From: Thermomicrobium roseum DSM 5159
Lineage (GTDB): Bacteria; Chloroflexota; Chloroflexia; Thermomicrobiales; Thermomicrobiaceae
Assembly: GCF_000021685.1 (NCBI RefSeq)
Contig: NC_011959.1
Coordinates: 186,001 to 250,000 of the forward strand
Direction of reading: 5' to 3'
Length of the DNA: 64,000 nucleotides
Under the pieces are notes generated by a model. That model made no database searches. It had not been told where the DNA came from and saw only the letters and a program-made list of their open reading frames with translations. Each line of letters begins with the position of its first letter. Position 1 is the first letter of the stretch. Positions 33,515-42,257 of the stretch are shown piece after piece. A program made the position numbers and the translations under genes.

Positions 33515-36500
33515 TCAGGCGAGGACAGCTTCGCGCGTCCGGTAGGCGGGGAGCGGTTGGACGGAAAAGCTCGTGCCGCCGCCGAGCAGAGCTCGCACGA
33601 GTGCACGGGCCGTATCCAGACTCGTGAGGCACGGAATGCCGCGCTCCACGGCAGCCCGGCGAATCAAGAAGCCGTCCTGGATCGTCCCCTCGTCGCGACC
33701 CGGGGTATTGATCACCCCGCGCACCTTTCGCTCGAGGATCACCTCCAGCACGTCCGGGTGCCCATGCCCGATGTGCGCGACTGTGAGTTCGACCGGTACG
33801 CCATGCGCCCGGAGATAGCGAGCGGTTCCCTCTGTCGCGACGAGCGGGTGACCGAGGGCTAGAAGGCCGCGGGCGAGTTCCACACCGGCGGACTTGTCGT
33901 TATCGGCCAGGCTCAACAGGACCGGGGCACCCCGTTCGATCGCAAGGCCAGCGGCGAGGAACGCCTTGGCCAGCGCAGCTTCGAACGTGCGGTCGATCCC
34001 CATCGCTTCGCCGGTCGACTTCATCTCCGGCCCCAGCTGCACGTCCACGCCCTGGAGCTTGGCCATGGAGAAGACCGGCGCCTTGACCGCGACGAGCGGC
34101 TGGCGCGGCCACAGCCCACCACGGTATCCCTGATCGCCGAGTGAGCGCCCGAGCAGAATCTGGGTGGCGACGTCGACCATCGGCACCCCGGTGACTTTGC
34201 TCAGGAAGGGGACCGTGCGCGACGCTCGCGGATTGACCTCGAGGACGTAAACCACTCCCTGATGGAGAACGAATTGGATGTTGATGAGACCGCGGGCAGC
34301 GAGGGCCAGCGCGATCTCGGTCGTGTACCGCACGAGCGTGTCCACGTGGACGGATGGCAATTCGACTGCGGGGTAGACCGCGAAGCTGTCTCCTGAGTGG
34401 ACGCCTGCCCGCTCGATGTGCTGCATGATGCCTGGTACGAGCACTTCGTGCCCGTCGCAGAGTGCATCCACTTCCAGCTCGATTCCGTCTAGATACTTGT
34501 CGATGAGAACAGGCCGACCGCTCGCGAAGGCTCCAGAGGTGGCCAGATACTGCTCGAGGTGCTCTCGACGATACACGACTTCCATCGCTCGACCACCCAG
34601 GACGTACGAGGGACGCACCAGCACGGGATAACCGATACGCTCGGCAGTCTCCAGTGCCTCCTCCAGTGTCGTGACGCCTGCGCCCGGCGGTTGAGGAATG
34701 CCTAACTCGTGGAGGAAGCGTTCGAAGCGGCGCCGATCTTCGGCCAGATCGATCGCGTCCTGATCGGTGCCGAGAATCGGTACCCCAGCTGCTGCCAGGT
34801 CGGCCGCCAAGTTGATAGCGGTTTGTCCTCCGAACTGGACGATCACCGGTGGCAGCTGGTCGTACTGGCTGCTCGCCTCATGCCGGAGGACGTCGAGGAC
34901 CGACTCGGCGTCCAACGGTGTCACATAGAGGCGATCGGATGCGTCGAAGTCGGTCGAAACGGTCTCGGGGTTGTTGTTGAGCATGATCGCAGCTACGCCG
35001 GCACGGTGGAGCGCCTGCGCAGCCTTGACGCTACAGTAATCGAACTCGATACCCTGACCGATGCGGATCGGTCCTGCGCCGATGACGACAGCCTTGGGAG
35101 AGTCGAGCGGGGGTGCTTCGTTTTCGTCTTCGTACGTGGCGTAGAAGTACGGGGTCTCGGCTGCGAACTCGGCCGCGCAGGTATCGACGAGCTTGTAAAC
35201 AGGAGCGAGGCCGAGCGCGAGACGCTGAGCGCGGATCTCCTGCTCCGTCGTCGTCCGGAGGGCAGCGATCGTTCGATCAGCGAAGCCGAGACGCTTGGCT
35301 TCCCAGAGAAGTTCCGCCGTGAGTGGTTCACTCGCGAGCCGCTGTTCCATCTCGACGAGACGTTGGATGGCCCGGACGAACCAGGTGTCGATCCCGCTCA
35401 ACGCGCTGACGTGTTCCGGTGTCCAACCGCGCCGCAGCGCTGCGGCAACTGCCCAGAGGCGCTGATCGGTGGGTATCCGGAGTGCCTGCTCCAAAGCGGA
35501 TGGATCCTGCCAGCGAGAATCTTCCCAGGTGAGGTCGGTCTGATCGGTCTCCAGCCCACGTACCGCTTTCTGCAGTGCAGCCTCGAAGCATCGATCGATC
35601 GCCATGACCTCGCCGGTCGCTTTCATCTGGGAGCCGAGTCTCCGGTCGCCGTGCCGGAATTTGTCGAAGGGCCAGCGCGGAATTTTGACGACACAGTAGT
35701 CGAGTGCTGGCTCGAAGGACGCCATCGTCTTTCCGGTGACGGGATTAGGGATTTCGTCCAGGGTCCGTCCGATCGCGAGCTTGGCTGCGATGCGGGCGAT
35801 CGGATACCCGGTCGCTTTGGAGGCCAGTGCCGAGCTCCGACTGACGCGGGGATTGACTTCGATCACATAGTACTGATCGGAGCGAGGGTCGAGTGCGAAC
35901 TGGATGTTGCAGCCGCCGACGATACCCAAGGCTCGGATGATCTTGAGTGCGGCACTCCGCAACATCTGATAATCGCGGTCGCTCAATGTCTGCGAGGGGG
36001 CGACGACGATGCTGTCGCCGGTATGCACGCCCATCGGGTCGAGGTTTTCTATGTTGCAGATGGTAATGCAGGTATCGTTGGCATCCCGCATGACCTCGTA
36101 CTCGATCTCTTTCCAACCGAGCAGGCTGCGCTCGACCAGCACTTGGCCGATCGGGCTGGCCGCGATCCCGCGTTGGACGAGGGTGACGAGTTCGTCTTCG
36201 CTGAAAGCGATGCCACCCCCGGTTCCGCCGAGCGTGAAGGCTGGACGGACGATCAAAGGTGGCGGGACTTCCTCTGCGAAGCGGAGCGCGTCTTCGACGC
36301 TGTAGGCAGTGAGGCTTTCCAGCACTGGCTCACCGATTTCGAGCAGCAGTTCCTTGAATAGTTGACGGTCTTCCGCCCGACGGATCGCCTCCAGCGGCGT
36401 CCCGAGCAAGCGCACGCCGTAGCGATCGAGAACGCCTGCCTCGGCCAGCGCGACCGCCAGGTTGAGTCCGGTTTGACCGCCGAGCGTCGCCAGCAAGCCT

Positions 36501-36757
36501 TCCGGCCGCTCGCGGGCGATGATGCGTTCGAGCACCTCGACCGTGAGCGGTTCGATGTAGACGGCATCCGCCATGTCTTCATCGGTCATGATCGTCGCGG
36601 GATTGGAGTTGACGATGATGGTGCGGATTCCTTCCTCGCGGAGAGCCCGCAACGCTTGACTTCCCGAGTAGTCGAACTCCGCGGCCTGCCCGATGACGAT
36701 CGGACCCGATCCGATGACGAGGACGCTGGAAACCAACGGCTGCCGTGCCATCCTCAT
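33515..36757 (-). CDS. carB: Carbamoyl-phosphate synthase, large subunit
   Basis: About 1080 residues, the normal CarB length, with the two homologous ATP-grasp halves: VLVIGSGPIVIGQAAEFDYSG in the first and VVIGAGPIRIGQGIEFDYC in the second. A C-terminal MGS-like allosteric domain follows (VLLSLADNDKSAGVELARGLLALG). ATG 36757 overlaps the carA stop by 4 bases and has GGAAGGGG upstream; ATG 36751 is an alternative. It makes carbamoyl phosphate for pyrimidines and arginine. Confidence 0.97.
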   Translation of the reverse strand: MRMARQPLVSSVLVIGSGPIVIGQAAEFDYSGSQALRALREEGIRTIIVNSNPATIMTDEDMADAVYIEPLTVEVLERIIARERPEGLLATLGGQTGLNLAVALAEAGVLDRYGVRLLGTPLEAIRRAEDRQLFKELLLEIGEPVLESLTAYSVEDALRFAEEVPPPLIVRPAFTLGGTGGGIAFSEDELVTLVQRGIAASPIGQVLVERSLLGWKEIEYEVMRDANDTCITICNIENLDPMGVHTGDSIVVAPSQTLSDRDYQMLRSAALKIIRALGIVGGCNIQFALDPRSDQYYVIEVNPRVSRSSALASKATGYPIARIAAKLAIGRTLDEIPNPVTGKTMASFEPALDYCVVKIPRWPFDKFRHGDRRLGSQMKATGEVMAIDRCFEAALQKAVRGLETDQTDLTWEDSRWQDPSALEQALRIPTDQRLWAVAAALRRGWTPEHVSALSGIDTWFVRAIQRLVEMEQRLASEPLTAELLWEAKRLGFADRTIAALRTTTEQEIRAQRLALGLAPVYKLVDTCAAEFAAETPYFYATYEDENEAPPLDSPKAVVIGAGPIRIGQGIEFDYCSVKAAQALHRAGVAAIMLNNNPETVSTDFDASDRLYVTPLDAESVLDVLRHEASSQYDQLPPVIVQFGGQTAINLAADLAAAGVPILGTDQDAIDLAEDRRRFERFLHELGIPQPPGAGVTTLEEALETAERIGYPVLVRPSYVLGGRAMEVVYRREHLEQYLATSGAFASGRPVLIDKYLDGIELEVDALCDGHEVLVPGIMQHIERAGVHSGDSFAVYPAVELPSVHVDTLVRYTTEIALALAARGLINIQFVLHQGVVYVLEVNPRASRTVPFLSKVTGVPMVDVATQILLGRSLGDQGYRGGLWPRQPLVAVKAPVFSMAKLQGVDVQLGPEMKSTGEAMGIDRTFEAALAKAFLAAGLAIERGAPVLLSLADNDKSAGVELARGLLALGHPLVATEGTARYLRAHGVPVELTVAHIGHGHPDVLEVILERKVRGVINTPGRDEGTIQDGFLIRRAAVERGIPCLTSLDTARALVRALLGGGTSFSVQPLPAYRTREAVLA

Positions 36758-37905
36758 GCCCCTTCCCCAGCGAGCACGATCGGCCGCGCTGTGCGTGCTC
36801 GCCACCGCTGCTGGACGAGTTCGACGAAAGCGTCGAAGAGATCTTGGCTATCTTGTGGTCCGGGTGATCCCTCGGGATGAAACTGGACAGTCAGGACAGG
36901 AAGCGAGCGATGCCGGAGCCCTTCGACTGTTCCATCGTTCACATTGATCATCCACACTTGCCAGCCATCCTGCTCGGGTATGCTGTCGTGGGCCACGCAG
37001 TAGCCGTGATTCTGTGACGTTATACGCACCCGGCCGGTGGGGATCTCCTTGACCGGGTGGTTGCCGCCACGGTGGCCGAAGGTCAACTTGATCGTTCGAG
37101 CGCCGGCTGCGAGGGCCAGGAGCTGATGACCCAGGCAGATACCGAAGAACGGTATCCCCGAGGTGGCCAGAACGCGGACCGTTTCGATGGCATCGGTGGC
37201 TCGGGTCGGGTCACCGGGGCCAGGTGAGACGACGATCCCGTCCGGCTCCAGCGCGAGGACGGTCGCTGCATCGACCCCATAGGGAAGGACGGTGAGGCGT
37301 ACAGCGCGGCGGAGGAGGGAGGCGATGATGTTGCGCTTGACGCCGCAGTCGATGAGGACGATGTGCGGTGCATCCGCTGGCCCGAAGGTCGCTGGCTCGC
37401 CGCGAACGGCTGGGACGACATCTTCTCGATCGGGCGTCCAGGCTCGCTGCGCCCAGGCAACGAGTTCGGCGTCGGTCAGGCCCGTGCGGTCGGGAACGAG
37501 GATCGCACGCATGGTTCCGTGCGTGCGCAGGTGGCGCGTCAAAGCGCGCGTATCGACATGAGCCAGCCCTGGTATGCCCCATCGCTCCAGATAACTGGCG
37601 AGCGTCTCGCGCGCCTTCCAGTGACTCGGACGGTCGCAGTACTCGCGGACGATCAGCCCGGCGGCCCACGGGCGTCGGGATTGTTCGTCCTCGTCACAGA
37701 CACCGTAATTACCGATGAGTGGGTATGTCATGCAGACGAGTTGCCCATAAAAAGAGGGGTCAGTGACCACCTCTTGATAACCAGTCATGACAGTGGTGAA
37801 GACCGCTTCGCCCTCAGCCGGGCGGCGTGCTCCGAAGGGAGTACCCGGAAAGATCCGCCCGTCTTCCAGAACGAGTGCACCGATCCGCGAACGCTGTATC
37901 GACAT
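36754..37905 (-). CDS. carA: Carbamoyl-phosphate synthase, small (glutaminase) subunit
   Basis: 383 residues. N-terminal CPSase domain (ALVLEDGRIFPGTPFG...), then class I glutaminase with the nucleophile in FFGICLGHQLLAL and His/Glu in TVQFHPEGSPGP. The start at ATG 37905 has GGAGGGAAGG upstream and lies 92 bases inside the 3' end of pyrC in a different frame. Coupled to carB by 4-base overlap. Confidence 0.97.
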   Translation of the reverse strand: MSIQRSRIGALVLEDGRIFPGTPFGARRPAEGEAVFTTVMTGYQEVVTDPSFYGQLVCMTYPLIGNYGVCDEDEQSRRPWAAGLIVREYCDRPSHWKARETLASYLERWGIPGLAHVDTRALTRHLRTHGTMRAILVPDRTGLTDAELVAWAQRAWTPDREDVVPAVRGEPATFGPADAPHIVLIDCGVKRNIIASLLRRAVRLTVLPYGVDAATVLALEPDGIVVSPGPGDPTRATDAIETVRVLATSGIPFFGICLGHQLLALAAGARTIKLTFGHRGGNHPVKEIPTGRVRITSQNHGYCVAHDSIPEQDGWQVWMINVNDGTVEGLRHRSLPVLTVQFHPEGSPGPQDSQDLFDAFVELVQQRWRARTARPIVLAGEGA

Positions 37906-39205
37906 AGGCTACCTTCCCTCCAACGATCGTGAGTCGGACGCGCCCACGCAGGGTCAGTCCGAGGAGCGGTGTGTTGGCACTGCGCGAGCGCAATGTCGCG
38001 CGCGTAACCTGCCAGGGTTCCTCAGGATCGAAGACGACGACATCGGCCGGGGAACCCGGCCTCAGGGTCCCTCCTGGCAGGCCGAACAGCGTGGCGGGAC
38101 GACAGGAGAGGAACTCGACCAGTTCGCTCACCGTGAGTGCTCCGGTGCGCACCAGCCGTAGGAGTAAGGGGAGGGCGAGTTCCAATCCGATCATCCCGAA
38201 CGCGGCTCGCTCGAGAACCGGCGGCTTGTCCTGCTCATGATGCGGCGCATGGTCGGTGGCGATGAGATCGATCGTCCCATCGCGTAACCCGGCGCGCAGG
38301 GCCAGGGCATCCGCTTCCGGCCGCAGGGGTGGGTTGACCTTCGCATTGGGATCGGGGCAGGGGCCGGCAGGAAACGGTTTCATCTCCCCGGCGAAGCGAC
38401 GAATACCTGCGACCCACTCGTCAGTCATGAGCAGGTGATGCGGCGTTACCTCAACGGTGACACGGTTCCCCTCGCGCTTGGCTCGCCGCACCAGCATCAG
38501 TCCTCGAGCGGTGGTCAGGTGGAGCACATGGAGCCAGCCGCCGGTCAGGCGAGCAAGTTCGAGATCGCGAGCCAGGACGATTTCCTCGGCAGCAGCTGGA
38601 ATCCCAGGGAGGCCGAGCTGCTGCGACACTCCCCCCTCGTGCATCACGCCGCCCGCTGACAACGTTGGGTCCTCGCAGTGCACCATGATCGGTCGCCCGA
38701 GTAGCCGGCTGAGCTGGAGAGCCTGGCGCATGACACGAGCACTCCGCGTGCTGTCACCGTCATCGGAAAAGCCGATCGCTCCGGCTTCAGCCATGCCGAC
38801 GAGGTCGGCCAGTTCCTCCCCACGACGGCCGCGCGAAATGGTGCCGATCGGGAAGATGCGTACGGGGAGACTGCGCGCTCGCTCGACCAGTTCGCGGATC
38901 CGTTCCGGTGTATCGAGCGGCGGCATCGTGTTCGGCATGCAACAAATGGTCGTGAAGCCACCGGCCGCGGCCGCGACACTGCCCGTTTCCAGCGTCTCTT
39001 TTTCTGGAAAGCCGGGATCCCGCAGATGGGCGTGCACATCGACGAAACCAGGCGCGACCACGAGTCCAGCGGCATCGATCACGGTCGCTCCAGAAGGTTC
39101 CGGAACTCGTCCGCCGACCGCTCGAACCTGCCCATCTGCGACGAGGAGGTCTGCCTCGCCGTCGATCCCTTGACTGGGATCGACGAGACGACCGCCCCGC
39201 AGCAC
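37814..39205 (-). CDS. pyrC: Dihydroorotase (class I)
   Basis: About 463 residues. Zinc-binding DVHAHLRDPGF, the catalytic Asp in ATDHAPH and the HCED motif are present. It cyclises carbamoyl aspartate. The frame is open well upstream, but the promoter and attenuator lie there. GTG 39205 (LRGGRLVDPSQGIDGEADL) is the first plausible start after the leader terminator, with only a weak ribosome-binding site. The last 30 or so residues, after GGKVAYVD, overlap carA and look non-homologous. Confidence 0.9.
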   Translation of the reverse strand: MLRGGRLVDPSQGIDGEADLLVADGQVRAVGGRVPEPSGATVIDAAGLVVAPGFVDVHAHLRDPGFPEKETLETGSVAAAAGGFTTICCMPNTMPPLDTPERIRELVERARSLPVRIFPIGTISRGRRGEELADLVGMAEAGAIGFSDDGDSTRSARVMRQALQLSRLLGRPIMVHCEDPTLSAGGVMHEGGVSQQLGLPGIPAAAEEIVLARDLELARLTGGWLHVLHLTTARGLMLVRRAKREGNRVTVEVTPHHLLMTDEWVAGIRRFAGEMKPFPAGPCPDPNAKVNPPLRPEADALALRAGLRDGTIDLIATDHAPHHEQDKPPVLERAAFGMIGLELALPLLLRLVRTGALTVSELVEFLSCRPATLFGLPGGTLRPGSPADVVVFDPEEPWQVTRATLRSRSANTPLLGLTLRGRVRLTIVGGKVAYVDTAFADRCTRSGRRADLSGYSLRSTPPG

Positions 39206-39218
39206 CAGCGCAGAACCC

Positions 39219-39258
39219 CATAAAAAAGGCCTCTGGATTCGGGCTGAATCCAGAGGCC
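39219..39258 (-). terminator. Leader attenuator of the pyr operon
   Basis: On the minus strand a 13-bp perfect stem GGCCTCTGGATTC / GAATCCAGAGGCC with a five-base loop is followed by TTTTTT. It lies about 100 bases after the predicted transcription start and just before the pyrC start. That position fits transcription attenuation, as in PyrR-controlled pyr operons. I do not see a convincing PyrR-binding loop. Confidence 0.75.
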
Positions 39259-39342
39259 CGCTCGCTCGCTCGATCCGAGGTTGTGGGCTACCGCTGCCGT
39301 GCACGCCTCTTCCAGTCAGTCGCGTTCGTACGCCATGCTCTC

Positions 39343-39356
39343 GACACTCGAGTGTC
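39343..39356. promoter_or_regulatory. 14-bp perfect palindrome at the pyr transcription start
   Basis: GACACTCGAGTGTC, located immediately downstream of the -10 hexamer of the pyr promoter and covering the expected +1. This is a plausible operator for a dimeric repressor. Confidence 0.45.
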
Positions 39357-39358
39357 AA

Positions 39359-39386
39359 GTATAGTGCGTGACCAGACGCTGGTCAA
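39359..39386 (-). promoter_or_regulatory. pyr operon promoter
   Basis: Minus-strand -35 TTGACC (39386-39381), 16-base spacer and -10 TATACT (39364-39359). The start would be near 39352, giving a leader of about 147 bases before pyrC. Confidence 0.7.
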
Positions 39387-39610
39387 CCCCGCTGCTGTGG
39401 CGGCGCCCGATTGCTGGTAGACGGGCCTCCTCGATCTCACCGGAGCGTGCGATGAGACCGTTCCCTCGCCTGAACGCGGGCTTACCGACGCTCGTGACCA
39501 GGCGGCGGACTGCAGGATCCGGCATTTACCCGTTGGCGTCTTCGCTGCCTCGTGGTGCGACCATCACACCGCTGGCCGCCTCAGTCGCCTCGTTCCCGCA
39601 GGCATCCATG

Positions 39611-40267
39611 CTACTCCCTGTTGGCTGTGCGCGAGGTGACTTCTGCTGGTGCGAGAGGACACTGCTGGCAGACCGGCGGGAGAGTACGCTCGTCTGGTGT
39701 GGAGACTGGAAAACCGGCTTGCTGGAGGAGTCGCCAGGTCAGCCAGATGGAGAGACCGACTACGTTGCAATAGCAGCCGCGCCAGCTCTCGACTGGGCGT
39801 AGGTCGGGATCCTGAATTGCGTAGCCTCCCGCTTTGTCGAACGGCTCACCGCGGGCGATGCTGGCCGTGATGTCCTCGTCGCTGTACTGGCGCATGAGGA
39901 CCCAGGTCGTGGTGTGATCGACCCAACGGCGACGACCACGAGCGAGCGCGACAGCAGTGATAACTCGGTGCCAGCGCCCACGCAGGAGGCGCAACATGGC
40001 ATGTGCTTCCTCCGCGCTCTCCGGCTTACCAAGTAGCCGGCCACGAAAGACGACGACCGTGTCAGCTGCCAGTACCCAGTCGCCCGGCCGCCGGGCGGCG
40101 ACGACCGTGGCCTTGTGACGTGCCAATGCGCGGGCGATACGCTCCGGATGGGAGTGCCGTTCCGGGAGCGGCTCGTCGATCGCCGCGGGATCGACGACGA
40201 AGGGGATGCCGAGTACGGCCAAGAGCGCACGCCGGCGCGGCGAGGCCGAGGCGAGGACCAGCGTCAC
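39611..40267 (-). CDS. maf: Maf-like nucleoside triphosphate pyrophosphatase
   Basis: 218 residues. The family hallmarks LVLASASPRRRALL, LAADTVV and the GGYAIQD motif are intact. These enzymes hydrolyse non-canonical or methylated nucleotides such as dTTP, UTP, m5UTP and m7GTP. The GTG start at 40267 overlaps the RNA methyltransferase stop by 4 bases (GTGA). A Cys-containing tail of 25 residues (PPVCQQCPLAP) extends beyond the usual end. Confidence 0.9.
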   Translation of the reverse strand: MTLVLASASPRRRALLAVLGIPFVVDPAAIDEPLPERHSHPERIARALARHKATVVAARRPGDWVLAADTVVVFRGRLLGKPESAEEAHAMLRLLRGRWHRVITAVALARGRRRWVDHTTTWVLMRQYSDEDITASIARGEPFDKAGGYAIQDPDLRPVESWRGCYCNVVGLSIWLTWRLLQQAGFPVSTPDERTLPPVCQQCPLAPAEVTSRTANRE

Positions 40268-41484
40268 GGCGTTCCCTCGGCCAGCTCCAGTGTCGCGACC
40301 GACTCGATGTGGTAGGTCTGTGGGAACATGTCGAGCGGTGTGACATCGAGTAGTCGGTAACCGCCGTCGACGAGCTTCCTCAGGTCCCGTGCGAGCGTTG
40401 CCGGGTCGCACGAGACGTAGATGAGTCGAGGTGGTCGCAGCATCAGGACACCGGTGAGCGCCTCCGGCGCGCAACCGACACGCGGAGGATCGAGGATGAC
40501 GACATCCGGCCGAACGGCCAACTTGCCGAGCACGTGCTCGACCTTGGCTTGCACGTACTCGACGTTGTCGAAGGGATCGAGGTTGACTTGCGCATCGCTG
40601 ACGGCCGAGGGAGACTCCTCGATCCCGATCACTCGCGCGACGCGTGGGGCGAGAAAAGCGGCGAAGGTGCCGACACCCGCATAGGCATCGACGACGACCT
40701 CGTTCCCCGTCGGAGCGATCCGTTCCAAGACGAGCTGGATGAGGCGCTCGGCGACCGCAGTGTTGGTCTGGAAAAAGGACGAGGCCGAAATCCGGAAGCG
40801 ATGCCCGAGCAGACTTTCGTGGTAAGCGGGTTGGCCGGAGGGAATCGTCGGATCGATCGCGCTGACGTCCGGATGCACCAAAAGCTCGCCAGTATTGACT
40901 CCGTATCGGACCATGAGCTGGTGCTTGACGTGTGCTCGTTCCTGGAGGCGCCTCAGGACCTCGTTGATCGCTGGATGCATGATGAGGCAGCGATCGATGC
41001 GGAGGAAGCGGTAGCCATGGCCGGGGCGCGAGATGTACCCGAGGTTCCCCTTGCCATCGACCGAGAAGCGAGCGTGGTTTCGATAACCGTACGGCTGCGG
41101 CGAGGGGACAGTGGGCAAGACAGGCGGATCGTCGAACTTGCCGATGCGGCGCAACTGCTGGCGCACGACGGCCTGCTTGAGCACGAGTTGGTATTCGTAA
41201 CGGATGTGCTGCCACTGGCATCCGCCACAGATACCGAAGTATGGGCAGGGAGGATCGACCCGCTCCGGTGAAGCGGTCCGCACCTCGATGACGCGCCCGA
41301 GCGAGTGGTCCTTGCGGTCCTTCTCGATCGCGACGAGTACGTCTTCGCCAGGAATCCCGTACTCGGCGAAGACGATTCGACCGTCTTCGCGCCCGATCGC
41401 CGCGCCCTGGTAAGCCATGTCCTCCAAATGGAGCGGAACGGTCCGTAGGGTGCGTGGTGTCGGTAATGTCTCCCCCATCGGCAT
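40264..41484 (-). CDS. RNA (uracil-5-)-methyltransferase, RlmD/RumA/TrmA family
   Basis: 406 residues. An N-terminal TRAM-like domain (MAYQGAAIGREDGRIVFAEYGIPGE) is followed by the iron-sulfur motif CPYFGICGGCQWQHI, a Rossmann methyltransferase core (VDAYAGVGTFAAFLA), and the motifs LDPPRVGC and YVSCDPATLARDL with the catalytic Cys. It methylates C5 of a uracil in 23S rRNA or tRNA; the exact site cannot be told from sequence. A strong GGAGGGAGG precedes the start (ATG 41484 or 41478). Confidence 0.92.
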   Translation of the reverse strand: MPMGETLPTPRTLRTVPLHLEDMAYQGAAIGREDGRIVFAEYGIPGEDVLVAIEKDRKDHSLGRVIEVRTASPERVDPPCPYFGICGGCQWQHIRYEYQLVLKQAVVRQQLRRIGKFDDPPVLPTVPSPQPYGYRNHARFSVDGKGNLGYISRPGHGYRFLRIDRCLIMHPAINEVLRRLQERAHVKHQLMVRYGVNTGELLVHPDVSAIDPTIPSGQPAYHESLLGHRFRISASSFFQTNTAVAERLIQLVLERIAPTGNEVVVDAYAGVGTFAAFLAPRVARVIGIEESPSAVSDAQVNLDPFDNVEYVQAKVEHVLGKLAVRPDVVILDPPRVGCAPEALTGVLMLRPPRLIYVSCDPATLARDLRKLVDGGYRLLDVTPLDMFPQTYHIESVATLELAEGTP

Positions 41485-41800
41485 CCTCCCTCCTTGGAAA
41501 GTGTAGGGAATCGTGGAGAGTGCGGCTACCTCATGCCCGAGTGGGCAGCCGGGAGTGGGCGTCGCGGGCTGCTCTCAACGGTATGGTGGGGAGACACCGG
41601 ATGCGCAGGAGTGGCGATCTTTCTCGGCAGCGAGCACCAGGTGTGAGAGCATTGTGACGGTTCCGCCTGGAGCGATGCGGCGCCGCATCGTGCCGTCCGC
41701 GCCGCGGATCGGTCGGTAAGGGGGCACTCGCGGCACTGGATCGAAAACGGCAGGATGGTGCGTTGCCAGCGGGAAGACATGATGCCAGGCTCTCGAGGGG
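41485..41800. other. Gene-free interval before speD, nothing recognised
   Basis: About 315 bases between the divergent RNA methyltransferase and the speD promoter. An 84-codon minus-strand frame (41526-41780) has no family motif or convincing ribosome-binding site. No structured RNA named. Confidence 0.5.
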
Positions 41801-41829
41801 TTGCGTTCAGCGATCAGCGGTGCTAAACT
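41801..41829 (+). promoter_or_regulatory. speD-speE promoter
   Basis: -35 TTGCGT (41801-41806), 17-base spacer, -10 TAAACT (41824-41829). Start near 41836, leaving a leader of about 70 bases. Confidence 0.65.
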
Positions 41830-41906
41830 GGAATGTCGTTGCCCGTTGGACTGGGCACGGTCTGTTGGGGGGTGATCGTCTACAGCTAAATGGAGGTCCG
41901 TGGGGA

Positions 41907-42257
41907 GTGAAGAGCCTGGGGCGACACGTCATTGTCGAACTCTGGGGTTGCCAGAACATCGACTCCCTGCAGGCAGTCGAAGAGGCCATCCGCGATGCAG
42001 TCGCGGCAACCAATGCGACGTTGCGCGACCTGCAGGTTTTTCCCTGGGAGCCGTACAACGGAGTGAGCGGCATCGCGATCCTGTCCGAGTCGCACCTGAG
42101 TATCCACACGTGGCCGGAGCTCGGGTATGCGGCGGTGGACGTCTTTACGTGCGGCGAGCACACCAATCCGGAAGCGGCGATCCCGGTCCTGCGGGAGCGG
42201 TTCCGGCCGCAGCGGATGGAAGTGATGCAGGTGAGTAGGGGGATGATCGTTGATTGA
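41907..42257 (+). CDS. speD: S-adenosylmethionine decarboxylase proenzyme (SpeH type)
   Basis: 116 residues from GTG 41907 (VKSLGRHVIVELWGC). The self-cleavage site is the Glu-Ser bond in ILSESHLSIHTWPE, whose serine becomes the pyruvoyl cofactor; the FTCG cysteine is also conserved. It makes decarboxylated SAM, the aminopropyl donor for spermidine. GGAGG lies 10 bases upstream. The frame is open further 5', but that extension lies in the promoter and leader. Overlaps speE by 8 bases. Confidence 0.93.
   Translation: MKSLGRHVIVELWGCQNIDSLQAVEEAIRDAVAATNATLRDLQVFPWEPYNGVSGIAILSESHLSIHTWPELGYAAVDVFTCGEHTNPEAAIPVLRERFRPQRMEVMQVSRGMIVD

Noticed and set aside
39368..39802. 144-codon plus-strand frame near the pyr promoter
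   Set aside because: Overlaps the 3' half of maf in the opposite direction and has atypical Arg/Ser-rich content; no supporting signal.
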